Source: Candidatus Undinarchaeales archaeon SRR5007147.bin71
GTDB taxonomy: Archaea > Undinarchaeota > Undinarchaeia > Undinarchaeales > Undinarchaeaceae
Length of the DNA: 54,083 bases
NCBI GenBank assembly: GCA_014189675.1
Contig: DVAE01000010.1
Coordinates: 1-54,083, forward strand
Direction: 5' to 3'
In this document: positions 30,237-39,546 of the stretch, in pieces
Position numbering within the stretch: position 1 is the stretch's first letter
How the letters are laid out: every line of letters starts with the position of its first letter
The notes under the pieces: model-generated
Databases searched by the model: none
Told to the model about the DNA's origin: nothing
The model's input: only the letters and a program-made list of their open reading frames with translations
Made by a program: the position numbers and the translations under genes

Positions 30237-30815
30237 TTATTCAGAAATAATTTCTGTCTTCTTGATCAGCGCATGTTTTAGTGAGTAGATGCTTTTCAGT
30301 TCTGACCTAAGCTTTCCAGACAGCTTGCCGGAGAGAATGAAATGAATAAAATCATTGAGATTTTTTGAAGAAGCTTCCTTCTTGACAATTTCTAGATATT
30401 TTGTCCTCATATCCTGCTTCAGGGACTGATTTACAGGAGACGGAGTCACAAGAACACCTTTTAGCCTGATTTTCTTTCTGTCACTGGTAGAAAAAACATC
30501 ATTAGAATATACTTTACTTGAATTTTTCCTGACAAGCCCGCGCTCAAATTCATTGTGAAGTCTGTGCCCAAGGAAAATTGTGCTTGCCTTCTCTCCCTGG
30601 ACATCATTTATTCTGAACCTCAGCTTTGTAGTAGGTCTTCGCGAATCATAACCTGCTACAACCTCAGAAAGATTTGTCTCAATAATGCGACCCGGAATTA
30701 GACGGGGATTCTCTGCGACTGTATCACAGAGGATAACATTTTTAAAAAGGTCAGGGGCAACAACGGAATACCACTTCTTTGATTTCCACTTATCCACTGT
30801 CCTTGGTGCCGCCAT
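30237..30815 (-). CDS. rps3ae: Ribosomal protein S3Ae (eS1)
   Basis: Small-subunit protein of archaea and eukaryotes, 192 residues from ATG 30815. Family features: DKWKSKKWYSVVAPDLFKNV near the start, RLIPGRIIETNLSEV, and TIFLGHRLHNEFERGLVRKN. The ATG is one base beyond the S15 stop, so it is coupled to S15; an in-frame start farther upstream would overlap the end of S15 and is not needed. Last gene of the Bud32-PCC-XTPase-S15-S3Ae operon. The S15-S3Ae pairing is common in archaea. Confidence 0.95.
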   Translation of the reverse strand: MAAPRTVDKWKSKKWYSVVAPDLFKNVILCDTVAENPRLIPGRIIETNLSEVVAGYDSRRPTTKLRFRINDVQGEKASTIFLGHRLHNEFERGLVRKNSSKVYSNDVFSTSDRKKIRLKGVLVTPSPVNQSLKQDMRTKYLEIVKKEASSKNLNDFIHFILSGKLSGKLRSELKSIYSLKHALIKKTEIISE

Positions 30816-30816
30816 A

Positions 30817-31263
30817 TTACTCTGAAACCTCACTCATAGATTTTGTGTACTTCCAGGTTTTTGGAAGCTTTCCTGAGGATACATAATAATTTGCAAGTTT
30901 CCTTATTTTTGCTTCTGTAAAATCCAGACCTCTTTTTGCGCTCAGGTCCTTTCTTGAGTTAAGAATATGACTCTTGAGCTGCTTCGCCTTTGAAAGCAAA
31001 TCAGACAAATCTGAAGGGAGTACTCCTTCCCCCGCATCTATAATTGAGGAAAGTCTTTTTCCTGTAAGAGCCTTTACATCAGGAACTCCGTATTCATCTC
31101 GGAGACGAAGGCCGATATGAGCAGGAGAAATACCTTCTGAAGATAATTTCTTTATAAGTTTTTCAACTTCTGCTGAAGAAAGAGTAACCCACTCAGGACT
31201 CTCCCGATTAAGCGGCCTTTCTGAGCCTGATTTTCCCTTCTTTCTTGAATACATCCTAGCCAT
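30817..31263 (-). CDS. rps15: Ribosomal protein S15 (uS15)
   Basis: 148 residues of the longer archaeal/eukaryotic S15 type: N-terminal MARMYSRKKGKSGSERP, then WVTLSSAEVEKLIKKLSSEG, SPAHIGLRLRDEYGVPDVKALTGK, and the rRNA-binding helices ending RKLANYYVSSGKLPKTWKY. Overlaps the XTPase gene by 8 bp. Binds the central domain of 16S rRNA. Confidence 0.96.
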   Translation of the reverse strand: MARMYSRKKGKSGSERPLNRESPEWVTLSSAEVEKLIKKLSSEGISPAHIGLRLRDEYGVPDVKALTGKRLSSIIDAGEGVLPSDLSDLLSKAKQLKSHILNSRKDLSAKRGLDFTEAKIRKLANYYVSSGKLPKTWKYTKSMSEVSE

Positions 31264-31807
31264 TCGTTTTTAGCCAATCTGCGAGAGCTCTTGCACTTTT
31301 TGCACGATGAGAATATTCTTTTTTGGAGGAATAATTTTCACCAAAAGTGAAGTCTTTACCTTCAGGAATAAACACTGGATCCCAGGCCCAGCCTCCATCA
31401 CCACGGTACTCACGCGCTATACTACCTCTACAACTACCTTTAAATACTTTTTCTTGATTTCCGTCAGAGTATGCCAATACGGAAATATACTCCGCCTTTC
31501 TGTCGGAAACACCCTCTAGAAGTTTGAGCAGACCGTCAATTCCGATGGTGTAAAATACGTATTTTGTGAAAGGGCCAGGGAAACCCCCTAGAGAATCCAC
31601 AGAAATTCCGGCGTCTTCGACAAACACTGGCTTTCCAAGTTGCTCGTAGGCTTTTCTTGCACTGTGGAGAGCTATTTCGTCAAAGGTATCCGCCTGAAGC
31701 TCCTCAATATCAATTTCACAATGCTCGAGCTCAAGGCCGACATCATTAAAAATTTCAGAAATTTCTCTGAATTTAGAAGCATTTGAGCTTGCAAAGCAGT
31801 ATTTCAT
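31256..31807 (-). CDS. rdgB: XTP/dITP diphosphatase (Ham1/RdgB)
   Basis: House-cleaning enzyme that hydrolyses non-canonical purine triphosphates to monophosphates and pyrophosphate. 183 residues with ASSNASKFREISEIF at the N-terminus, DAGISVDSLGGFPGPFTKYV in the middle and GWAWDPVFIPEG plus SHRAKSARALADWL near the end, all hallmark segments. Overlaps PCC by four bases and S15 by eight. Confidence 0.95.
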   Translation of the reverse strand: MKYCFASSNASKFREISEIFNDVGLELEHCEIDIEELQADTFDEIALHSARKAYEQLGKPVFVEDAGISVDSLGGFPGPFTKYVFYTIGIDGLLKLLEGVSDRKAEYISVLAYSDGNQEKVFKGSCRGSIAREYRGDGGWAWDPVFIPEGKDFTFGENYSSKKEYSHRAKSARALADWLKTNG

Positions 31808-32220
31808 TTTATTAATTGAAGTCCTGTACTCTCATCTGGTCCTCTTTCAACCGGATTCGGAAATTTTTTAAGATATATTTCAGCTGCGAAAATGGTGGCA
31901 GCCATGAGATGACCTCCGTAAGCCCTTCCCTCATTGTCAGCAAGAGTTATATGAGCATGAACGAATGGCTCCCTGTCAAGAAGAGTTATATTACCAGTGC
32001 AATTGAGTATTTCCGCGTGCTCATCGAGCTGCATCTCAAGATATTTTTTCTGTGTTTGGTCGTAATAAGAAAAACGACTGTCTTTCACAGCACCTATGAT
32101 ATTAAAATAGCCAGACTCTATTTTATTTTCCTTTACAAGCTGGAGAATACTCTCCTTAAGATCAGCGCCCTCCGAGAGCCTTCCAAACCACTCATTGTCC
32201 CTTTGCTTGTAGATTTTCAT
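31804..32220 (-). CDS. PCC (DUF296)-domain protein
   Basis: 138-residue stand-alone PPC/PCC domain. It starts MKIYKQRDNEWFGRLSEGADLKES and has the HAHITLADNEGRAYGGHL segment with the conserved HxH and GGH residues and a final PERGPDESTGLQLI-like end. Archaeal members are trimeric and often found near DNA or nucleotide genes; the activity is unknown. It sits between Bud32 and the XTPase with 4-bp overlaps on both sides, so it is expressed with them. Confidence 0.88.
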   Translation of the reverse strand: MKIYKQRDNEWFGRLSEGADLKESILQLVKENKIESGYFNIIGAVKDSRFSYYDQTQKKYLEMQLDEHAEILNCTGNITLLDREPFVHAHITLADNEGRAYGGHLMAATIFAAEIYLKKFPNPVERGPDESTGLQLIK

Positions 32221-32822
32221 TTGTTTTTATTCACCTTCTTCTTGTAGCGTCCGCGCCCCTCAAGCTTTTCAAGGCGCTCTAGAACGGCATCGAAGCTTTT
32301 AGAGGATGAGTATCCCTCAAGTATAGATTCAATATGTTTGCCAGAGTCCTTTGGATGGCTTGCCTTGATTGACTCTTTTAAAACTCTGATGTCAACAGCT
32401 TTCTTTTCAATGGAATCAGAAACTTCCCCGAGGCCAAAGTCAATGAAATATATGTCCTTAGCTTTGACGAGGATGTTTGAGGTTGTAAGGTCACCATGGA
32501 TAATTTCAGAATCGTGGAGCTTTGCCAGCTCGGAGCCGAGTTTCTTTGAAAGTGGAGAATTCATTACCTTGTGAAACATCTCGCCTTCTATGAACTCCAT
32601 AAATATTGTATTATTATCTTTGTCAAGATCCTTGACCGCGGGAACTTTCAGCTGGGCTCGCCTTGCCTTGTCAAGGAGGCTTGCCTCCCTGCGAGTTCTT
32701 TTTTTCCTTAGTGAAGAGTCTATCTCTGGAATCCTGTAGCCCTTTGATATTCTTTCCTTGACTACAATACCGTCTTCAAGGGAAAGTTTTGCTTCAGCCC
32801 CCACCTTCAATAACTTATTCAT
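32217..32822 (-). CDS. bud32: KEOPS complex kinase/ATPase Bud32
   Basis: Small atypical kinase needed for t6A tRNA modification with Kae1. 201 residues: an N-terminal GAEAKL loop, VVKERISKGYR, the catalytic IHGDLTTSNIL and DFGLGE, and a basic KKKVNKNK tail. ATG 32822 matches the usual Bud32 beginning (MNKLLKVGAEAKL); a start at 32846 would add eight residues. Kae1 is encoded 1.4 kb away on the same strand but in a separate unit, not fused as in some archaea. Confidence 0.94.
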   Translation of the reverse strand: MNKLLKVGAEAKLSLEDGIVVKERISKGYRIPEIDSSLRKKRTRREASLLDKARRAQLKVPAVKDLDKDNNTIFMEFIEGEMFHKVMNSPLSKKLGSELAKLHDSEIIHGDLTTSNILVKAKDIYFIDFGLGEVSDSIEKKAVDIRVLKESIKASHPKDSGKHIESILEGYSSSKSFDAVLERLEKLEGRGRYKKKVNKNK

Positions 32823-32863
32823 GAAAATATAAATAGGGAAGGCCATTAATAAGATTTGGGAGT

Positions 32864-33361
32864 ATGGAAAAAGAGGCACCGCATTATTCGCTTCCCAATG
32901 AGGAGGCCGAGAAGAATAGAACTAGCTGGGACACATATTTTGTGGACATAACCAACCTTGTTAAGGAGCGCTCTACTTGCAACCGGGCAAAGGTTGGTGC
33001 AATATTGGTGAAGAATCGTAGGATTATATCAACTGGGTACAATGGAGCAGCAAAAGGGACAAAGCACTGCTCTGAAGTAGGATGTAATGTTATCAAAGCC
33101 GGAGAAAATCCGGAGAACTTACGAGACCATTGTAGCAGGACTATTCACGCGGAACAGAATGCGATAATACAGGCGGCGCTCTTTGGAGTAGCTATTGAAG
33201 GAGCGACACTTTACTGCACGCATACGCCATGCTACACCTGTGCGAAGATGATTGCCAATGCAGGAGTAAAAGAAGTCATTTACATGAAAACTTATGATGA
33301 TAAGGACTCCTTAGCAGCCTTTGAAGAAGCCGGTATAAAGCTGCGTGAATATCAGGCCTAA
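32864..33361 (+). CDS. dCMP deaminase / ComE-like zinc deaminase
   Basis: 165-residue zinc enzyme converting dCMP to dUMP for dTTP supply. Zinc and catalytic residues are visible: TIHAEQNAIIQAA (H-A-E) and THTPCYTCAKMI (PCxxC). KVGAILVKNRRIISTGYNGA is the family N-terminal signature. TATAAATA near 32829-32836 is about 30 bp before the ATG. It is convergent with MDH, overlapping it by 4 bp. Confidence 0.94.
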   Translation: MEKEAPHYSLPNEEAEKNRTSWDTYFVDITNLVKERSTCNRAKVGAILVKNRRIISTGYNGAAKGTKHCSEVGCNVIKAGENPENLRDHCSRTIHAEQNAIIQAALFGVAIEGATLYCTHTPCYTCAKMIANAGVKEVIYMKTYDDKDSLAAFEEAGIKLREYQA

Positions 33362-34266
33362 ATTTCTGAAAACTTGTTCTTGAGAAAGTCAGATGTTTCC
33401 TGAAGAGTTTTTTTCTCAGAATCGCTTAAGTCCAATTCGGAAATGCTCTCCAAGCCAGATTTTCCAAGAATACCGGTTACTCCCATGCAGACTTCTGATA
33501 ATCCGTATTCTCCGTTCAAAAGAGTTATTACAGGCAGTTCCTTTTTCAAATCTTTAACTATAGACTCTGCAAGTTCAACAGTTGCAACTGCCGGTCCGAA
33601 AACCGTTGCGCCCTTTTTAGAGATAAGTTCAGAAGCCACTGACTTGGTTCTTTCAAAAATTTCACCTATTTTATCAGCATCCAAAATATCAGAGAGGGGC
33701 TTCCCTGAAACCTTGCAGCTTGACAATACAGGAAGCATTCTGTCTCCGTGCTGACCAAGAATGATGGCTTCAACTTCATTAAGATTTTTTCCAGTCTCAG
33801 TGGAAATAAGGCTTCTAAGGCGATAGCTGTCCAGAAGATTCCCGAGGCCGAGAACCCTCTTTGATGGGAAACCAGTCTCCTGCAGAGCCAGCATAAGCAT
33901 AAGATCACTAGGATTTGTAGTCACAAGAACAATAGAATCCGGGGCGTTTTTCTTTATGTCAACACATATTGATTTGAGTATTGCCGCGTTTCCAGCAAGA
34001 AGATCTTCGCGAGACATTCCGGGCTGTCGAGGAACTCCAGCAGTAACTATAACAAGGTCACTTTCAGCAATTTCTTCAGAGGAAGAAGCAGAAGTTACAG
34101 TTCCACCATAAGAAATACCAGAAGAGGCATGCTCGATATCCATCTGATGACCCTCTGCTAGCTCCTTGTTTATATCCAGGAGAACTATGTCTCCAAGCCC
34201 TTTCTGGGCCAGAATAAATGCTATTTCACTTCCAAGATTTCCTGTCCCTATTACTGATATTTTCAT
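33358..34266 (-). CDS. mdh: Malate dehydrogenase (LDH-like type)
   Basis: NAD-dependent enzyme interconverting malate and oxaloacetate. 302 residues from ATG 34266: GTGNLGSEIAFIL, an aspartate after strand 2 (LLDINKE) indicating NAD, AGVPRQPGMSREDL where arginine replaces the glutamine of lactate dehydrogenase, NPSDLM, and the active-site histidine in LGQHGDRMLPV. It overlaps the Kae1 stop as ATGA. Lactate as substrate is less likely because of the PRQPGMSR loop. Confidence 0.92.
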   Translation of the reverse strand: MKISVIGTGNLGSEIAFILAQKGLGDIVLLDINKELAEGHQMDIEHASSGISYGGTVTSASSSEEIAESDLVIVTAGVPRQPGMSREDLLAGNAAILKSICVDIKKNAPDSIVLVTTNPSDLMLMLALQETGFPSKRVLGLGNLLDSYRLRSLISTETGKNLNEVEAIILGQHGDRMLPVLSSCKVSGKPLSDILDADKIGEIFERTKSVASELISKKGATVFGPAVATVELAESIVKDLKKELPVITLLNGEYGLSEVCMGVTGILGKSGLESISELDLSDSEKKTLQETSDFLKNKFSEI

Positions 34267-35246
34267 AGCCAAGTCACATCCACATCATCTGTCCTGAATT
34301 TGGGATTTATCTTTGAATCTTTTATATCAATAGTATTATTAGATTTTAGCATAAGAAGGCCAGCCCAGGCAATCATCGCCCCATTATCCCCGCAGTGCTC
34401 TCTTGGACACCCGTAGTATTTTGCGCCTCTCTCCTCTGCCATTATCTCCAGCATCTTCTGAAGCTGTGAATTCGCAGCAACTCCGCCAGTAGCGAGAACT
34501 TCTTCCTTGTCAAGATGTGCCATCGCCCTCTCTGTTGCCTCTGTCAGCATAGCAAATGCTGTTTCCTGGAAAGAGTAGCAAAGATCTTCATCAGAATACT
34601 GCCCTGAGAGCTTTTTACGCTTAAGGTCAGAATAGAGTCCTGAAAAGCTCAAGTCCATTCCTTTGACGACATATGGAAGTTCAATGTAATTCTTTCCCTT
34701 AGAGGCAAGCTTCTCTATCTTTGGTCCTCCAGGATGCTGAAGTCCAAGAACACGGGAAAATGCATCCAGGCAATTTCCGACTGCGATATCCAGAGTTTCT
34801 CCAAAGACACGGTAGCGCCCCTCAGCGTATGCTATTACCTGAGAGTTTCCGCCAGATACATAGAGAATAACCGGATCTTTTGCGCCAGTTGTAACCTTTG
34901 CAATCTCAATGTGAGCAATGCAGTGATTTACTCCAATCAAGGGCTTCTTGTGTTTTAATGCGAGATATCTTGCTGCTGCTGCGCCGACACGAAGGCAGGG
35001 ACCGAGACCTGGACCCTGTGAAAAGGCAATTCCGTCTATATCATTGAAGGAGCAACTGGAAGCATCAAGAGACTCCTGTAAAACTTCTTCAAATTTTGAG
35101 GCAAGAAAATCAGCAGACTCGCTTGGCAGTATTCCGCCTTCCTCAGGAACATAGGTTTGGCGGGCGCTGGAAAGGACTTTTCCACCGTCCTCGACAACAC
35201 CAATACCAATGGTATGAGCTGTTGATTCTATTCCTAGAACACGCAT
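34263..35246 (-). CDS. kae1: tRNA threonylcarbamoyladenosine synthase Kae1
   Basis: Catalytic KEOPS subunit transferring threonylcarbamoyl to A37 of ANN-decoding tRNAs. 327 residues: LGIESTAHTIGIGVVE, SQGPGLGPCLRVGA, metal ligands in NHCIAHIEIAK, the VSGGNSQVIAY motif, and CGDNGAMIAWAG near the end. ATG 35246 is chosen because it matches family starts and lies 26 bp from TTTTATA (35269-35275); an ATG at 35255 would add three residues. Cotranscribed with mdh. Confidence 0.95.
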   Translation of the reverse strand: MRVLGIESTAHTIGIGVVEDGGKVLSSARQTYVPEEGGILPSESADFLASKFEEVLQESLDASSCSFNDIDGIAFSQGPGLGPCLRVGAAAARYLALKHKKPLIGVNHCIAHIEIAKVTTGAKDPVILYVSGGNSQVIAYAEGRYRVFGETLDIAVGNCLDAFSRVLGLQHPGGPKIEKLASKGKNYIELPYVVKGMDLSFSGLYSDLKRKKLSGQYSDEDLCYSFQETAFAMLTEATERAMAHLDKEEVLATGGVAANSQLQKMLEIMAEERGAKYYGCPREHCGDNGAMIAWAGLLMLKSNNTIDIKDSKINPKFRTDDVDVTWL

Positions 35247-35307
35247 ATCATTCATCTGTACTCGCTTGTATAAAAGGTTTAAAACCCGCAGAAACATAGA
35301 AAATGTC

Positions 35308-36465
35308 ATGGGAAAACTTGTGGGAGTAGTGGGAAAGCCAAATGCCGGAAAATCTACATTCTTTAATGCGAATACTCTAGGGAAGGCCGAAACAGGGAGC
35401 TATCCTTTTACGACAATAAAACCGAACCGCGGAGTCGGTTATATTAGAGCAGACTGCCCCTGCACTGAGCTAGGAAACTCCTGTGGAAAGTGTAAGAAAG
35501 GGACAAGATTCATTCCTGTTGAACTTTTCGACGTTGCTGGGCTTGTCCCGGACGCGCACAAAGGGCGCGGGCTTGGAAACCAGTTTCTCAACGACCTTGC
35601 ACAGGCGGACGCATTTATACACGTAGTCGACGCTTCAGGCTCGACTGATGTAGAGGGTCAGATCTGCGAGGCTGGAAGCCACAACCCAGAAGAAGATGTC
35701 ACTTTTTTGGAGAACGAACTGGACCTCTGGTTTCTTTCTCTGATAGAAAAGGGTTGGGGAAAGATAACGAGAGAGGCGGCGCATTCTAAGAAAGAAGTCC
35801 ACAAAGAGCTTGCAGATAAATTTTCAGGTATAAAGGTAAGGGAAGGGGAAATCCTAGCGGCGGCCAGAAAGGCGGAACTAGACTTAGAGAAGGCAAAGGA
35901 CTGGCCTGAGGAAGATTTGAAGAAATTTGCGACAGCTCTCCGGGAAGTATCTATGCCGATTCTGATTTGCGCCAATAAGATTGACCTAGAGACAGCAAAG
36001 GTTCTTGAGAACTCTGTTCCAACTTCTGCGGATTCCGAGCTGGCGCTGAGAAAGGCTAATGAAAGCGAAATAATAGATTATAAACCAGGAGATTCTGATT
36101 TCAAAGTTTTGGAGGCTTCTGATGAGCATATGAAAGTTCTGGAGATAATTAAGAGAGATGTCCTTGAGAAATACGGCAGCACAGGAGTTCAGCAGTGCCT
36201 TGAGAAAGTTGTTTCAGAGACTCTTAATTTGATTCCGGTCTATCCTGTCGAGGACGAGAACAAGCTGACGGACAAGAAGGGCAATGTTCTGCCTGATGTA
36301 CATCTTGTTCCTGCAGGTACAACGGCGAAGGACTTCGCTTATTTGATTCACACAGATATTGGAGATGCCTTCCTCTGTGGAATTGATGCAAGAACGAAGA
36401 AGAAGGTAGGAGCGGATTACGAGCTGAAAGCTGGTGACGTTATTAAGATTGTTGTGAAGAAATAA
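35308..36465 (+). CDS. YchF/OLA1-type GTP-binding ATPase with TGS domain
   Basis: 385 residues of the archaeal branch of Obg-related NTPases. G1 VGKPNAGKSTFFNA, G3 DVAGLVPDAHKGRGLGNQFL, G4 ANKID, and a C-terminal TGS domain (DVHLVPAGTTAKDFAYLIHTDIG). A cysteine cluster CPCTELGNSCGKCKKG near residue 50 is typical of the archaeal family. Ribosome- or translation-associated role by family. GTTTAAAACC is 26 bp upstream of ATG 35308, in the same gap as the Kae1 promoter. Confidence 0.93.
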   Translation: MGKLVGVVGKPNAGKSTFFNANTLGKAETGSYPFTTIKPNRGVGYIRADCPCTELGNSCGKCKKGTRFIPVELFDVAGLVPDAHKGRGLGNQFLNDLAQADAFIHVVDASGSTDVEGQICEAGSHNPEEDVTFLENELDLWFLSLIEKGWGKITREAAHSKKEVHKELADKFSGIKVREGEILAAARKAELDLEKAKDWPEEDLKKFATALREVSMPILICANKIDLETAKVLENSVPTSADSELALRKANESEIIDYKPGDSDFKVLEASDEHMKVLEIIKRDVLEKYGSTGVQQCLEKVVSETLNLIPVYPVEDENKLTDKKGNVLPDVHLVPAGTTAKDFAYLIHTDIGDAFLCGIDARTKKKVGADYELKAGDVIKIVVKK

Positions 36466-36551
36466 GTTAGACTCCTTTCAACTCTGATGAATATTTCACA
36501 GTAGAAAGGCGGGACTATAATTTGTATGTGCAAGCCTCTATAAATCGCTAT

Positions 36552-37217
36552 TTATTCCTCTTCACTTTCTTCATCTTCTTCTCTGGGTGCTTCGGTTTTC
36601 GGAACCGGAAGAACAAAGAAATTAATGAATTCTATAAGCCCGTAGAAGAGAGGATAGAACACAATCAATGTCAGAAAAGTCAGTTTATCGAAGGGATACA
36701 AACCGTACGCAACCGGAGTAAGGAGAATTGCAAAAAAGGATATTTCCCTGACACGGCCTATTATTCGGGCTATTTTTTTTCCGCTAGCCGCCTGAAAGAT
36801 TACCAGACCGCCATATACCGCCATGGAGAAGGCAAGGAAAATTTTTGCACTAAAGTATGCAGCGGATTGCGTCACCGAATAGCCGACATAGGCGGCACGT
36901 CCCCAGTCAAAGGCGACCCAGAGCCCTGTGAAGCCGTTTGAGGCAGCATTTCCAAGTGTTGCCCCCCTTCTCTCCTGGAAATAGTCAGAAGAAATCCAGT
37001 TAAGGTAGAGAGGAGCAAGAGAAAGCATCATCACATAATTTCCCTTGACCGCAGTAAGCAAATCTAAAAGTCTTGTCCAGAGAGCAGTAAAAGGCGCATA
37101 GGAAAGTCCTAATGACGCATAAATAATTAGCAAAAGAATTCCGAGAGCTCCCGCCAGCCTGTGGGAAGGATATTGCCCCTCATCACCGGTGCCCATCAAA
37201 TCGTCCAGCCAACTCAT
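36552..37217 (-). CDS. Polytopic membrane protein, unknown
   Basis: 221 residues with about six predicted membrane helices and a strongly acidic C-terminus (EDEESEEE). No family recognised. Landmarks are SWLDDLMGTGDEGQYPSHRLAG at the start and LGNAASNGFTGLWVAFDWGRAA in the middle. Downstream of the ABC permeases on the opposite side of YchF; it has its own gap (117 bp) to the permease stop upstream-side and may be separately transcribed. The gap at 37218-37333 shows only a weak CCTCCT/AGGAGG inverted repeat. Confidence 0.7.
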   Translation of the reverse strand: MSWLDDLMGTGDEGQYPSHRLAGALGILLLIIYASLGLSYAPFTALWTRLLDLLTAVKGNYVMMLSLAPLYLNWISSDYFQERRGATLGNAASNGFTGLWVAFDWGRAAYVGYSVTQSAAYFSAKIFLAFSMAVYGGLVIFQAASGKKIARIIGRVREISFFAILLTPVAYGLYPFDKLTFLTLIVFYPLFYGLIEFINFFVLPVPKTEAPREEDEESEEE

Positions 37218-37333
37218 AAGTTCATTAATGACTATTATCTTAAAAACTTAACTAAAATCCACCAGCCTCCTTTGCAGAAAGGGAATGTACTGACAGGAGG
37301 TAGTTTCATAAAAGCGTTTTGTAGTCAGATTAT

Positions 37334-38434
37334 TTATTCATATCGCAATGCTTCAATTGGGTCGATATTCATGGCCTGTCTGGCTGGAAGGAAACTTCCG
37401 AGAGCGCCAAGAAATCCGGAATAGAGAATTGAGATCATTATAAGACGGCCAGTTACCTCCATCAAACGCGTATCGAGGTAAATATTAAGGCTCTTTGCCA
37501 GAACAAAACTGACTAGAACTCCTAAAGTTCCACCTATTAAGCTCATTGCAACAGATTCTGTAATAACTTCAGAAAGAACTTGTTTGTTTGTTGCCCCGAT
37601 TGCTTTCATTGCCCCTATTTCAGTAGTTCTCTCGCTGACTGACATGAACATCACATTCATTATGACAATTCCCGCAACAAGTGAAGAAATTATGCCAATG
37701 GCATAAATTGCAATGTTGAGAGTCCCCATAAGATCTTGAATCTGTCGCATCATTTCTTTGTCAGACAGAGCCATAACATCAAATTCATCTATAATCTGAT
37801 TTGCAACATTTTCTGCATCATCTATATTTGCGGATTTTACGGAAATCATCATTACAGTATCCTCTTTTCCGCTCAGCCTCTGAGTCTCTTCAAGGGGCAT
37901 AAAGATACTGCTATCATCACCGGCGCTTCCTATAGTTTCTAGAACACCGACAACCTCATATTTTTTATTATAGACTATAACTTCGTCACCTACAGCTTTA
38001 TCGTGCCGTTTCGCATAAGTTGAACCGAGTACAATTTCACGGTCAGATGCATCATTGTACATTTCCCCGTCACTAAAACCTACATCAAAGCCATAGACAT
38101 CAAAAGCGTCAGAGTCCATCCCTGCAATAATTCCGGCATCAGAAATTTCCATTGTAAAAGCCCTTGCCATTTCAACATCAGCCATAGCCTCTATTTCGCC
38201 AACTATAGACTCATCAAGCTCGCTTGTAAAGGGGTCTGTCATTGAAGCACCTTCTTCCATAACGACGACGACGCCGGAAAAGAGACCCATATTTTCTTCC
38301 AAAGTAACTCTTAGCCCCTCTGAAAAGGAAACCGTGCTGGACAGGAGGAAAATACCGATAAAAATACTCAATATAGTAAGCGCAGTCCTTAGCTTGTGTC
38401 TTGACAACTGAGCGAAGACCACTTCCCAGAGCAT
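37334..38434 (-). CDS. MacB/LolC-type ABC permease (copy 1)
   Basis: 366 residues with the four-helix MacB/FtsX layout: one N-terminal membrane helix (LRTALTILSIFIGIFLL), a large extracytoplasmic domain, and three C-terminal helices including MSVSERTTEIGAMKAIGATNKQ coupling helix and a PARQAMNIDPIEALRYE end. The tandem copy upstream is similar, so the transporter is a heterodimer. ATG 38434 is one base from the stop of that copy. Confidence 0.93.
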   Translation of the reverse strand: MLWEVVFAQLSRHKLRTALTILSIFIGIFLLSSTVSFSEGLRVTLEENMGLFSGVVVVMEEGASMTDPFTSELDESIVGEIEAMADVEMARAFTMEISDAGIIAGMDSDAFDVYGFDVGFSDGEMYNDASDREIVLGSTYAKRHDKAVGDEVIVYNKKYEVVGVLETIGSAGDDSSIFMPLEETQRLSGKEDTVMMISVKSANIDDAENVANQIIDEFDVMALSDKEMMRQIQDLMGTLNIAIYAIGIISSLVAGIVIMNVMFMSVSERTTEIGAMKAIGATNKQVLSEVITESVAMSLIGGTLGVLVSFVLAKSLNIYLDTRLMEVTGRLIMISILYSGFLGALGSFLPARQAMNIDPIEALRYE

Positions 38435-38435
38435 A

Positions 38436-39536
38436 TTAATTACCCCGTATAGCCGTAATTGGGTCAACCTTTAGAGCCTTCATGGCAGGATATATTGTTG
38501 CTATAATTGTTATTGACATTGCGAACATTAGGCTGAAAGATGCCAAACCAGGAGTAACACGAGCCATTTTCATACCGATCTGGACATTAAGAGCTGAGGT
38601 TCCTAGATAACCAAAAAAGAGACCTATGAAGCCCCCAATAAGGCCCATCATAATACTTTCCTCAAAAAAGCGCATGACTATCTGCCTTTTAGTAGCTCCG
38701 ACAGCCTTCATTATTCCTATCTGACGACGCTTCTCATGAACAGACATCACCATCGTATTTACTATCCCAAACATTGCAACAAGAGTTGCAACAAAACCAA
38801 TTCCGAGAGTTATCAAACGAATTTGCTGTATTGACTCTTTTGCATTCTCAGAAACACTTTCAGTAGTTTCCACACTTAATTCAGGAAATTCTTCTTTTAT
38901 TTTTTCTGAAATTTCTTTGCTTATGCTCAAATCCTGTGGCTTCACGAAAACTAGTGTAAAATAATCTTCTTCCCCGAAAATTTCATTTAATGTTGTCCAG
39001 GAAGTTATGAGAGCAAAATCCATGAAACCGCCAACTTCCTCAAGATGACCTACAACACGAAGGTCTTCACCTTCAACAGATACTGAATCCCCAAGGTTTA
39101 AGTCGTACTGCTCTTTGGCATGATAACCCATAGTAACTTCGTAAGAACCTACTTCAGCCCAGTCACCCTCTTCAAGTTCAACCTGCCCAAGGCCAATGGA
39201 ATCGCGTTTGTCAATTTCAACACCATTTATCATAAAATCCCCCCAATGTTCAAGACGCATACCAGCCACTTCTTCAACGCCAGAAATTTGCCTTATTTCA
39301 TCAATGACATCTTCGCTAACTTTTCCTGACGGAGGTCCTGACGCAGGCTCTGCCCCGTGTTGGGTAACCACAATTTTTCCAGAAACAATGTTGAGCTGAC
39401 CCTCAACAAGGCTGTTTATACCAGAGGAAATTGAACCAAGAGAAACTATGGTTGTGATACCGATAACTATCCCCAGAATTGTGAGAAAGGTACGCATCCT
39501 GTGACTTCTAAGATCTTTCAGCGCCAGGTCTATCAT
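38436..39536 (-). CDS. MacB/LolC-type ABC permease (copy 2)
   Basis: 366 residues, same fold as its neighbour: MRTFLTILGIVIGITTIV membrane helix, extracytoplasmic domain around 45-240, MSVHEKRRQIGIMKAVGATKRQ coupling helix and MKALKVDPITAIRGN end. Forms a mixed pair with copy 1 and is powered by the ATPase at 40689-41375. Such systems work by mechanotransmission, extruding or pulling a lipid-linked or secreted substrate; the substrate is unknown. Confidence 0.93.
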   Translation of the reverse strand: MIDLALKDLRSHRMRTFLTILGIVIGITTIVSLGSISSGINSLVEGQLNIVSGKIVVTQHGAEPASGPPSGKVSEDVIDEIRQISGVEEVAGMRLEHWGDFMINGVEIDKRDSIGLGQVELEEGDWAEVGSYEVTMGYHAKEQYDLNLGDSVSVEGEDLRVVGHLEEVGGFMDFALITSWTTLNEIFGEEDYFTLVFVKPQDLSISKEISEKIKEEFPELSVETTESVSENAKESIQQIRLITLGIGFVATLVAMFGIVNTMVMSVHEKRRQIGIMKAVGATKRQIVMRFFEESIMMGLIGGFIGLFFGYLGTSALNVQIGMKMARVTPGLASFSLMFAMSITIIATIYPAMKALKVDPITAIRGN

Positions 39537-39546
39537 TTAAATTCCC

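Noticed and set aside
36522-36941. Open frame on the plus strand after the YchF gene
   Set aside because: Lies opposite the membrane-protein gene, has cysteine/lysine-rich random composition and no family features.
37260-37305. CCTCCT/AGGAGG inverted repeat before the permease gene end
   Set aside because: Six-bp arms with a large loop; could be chance and is not linked to a start or stop.
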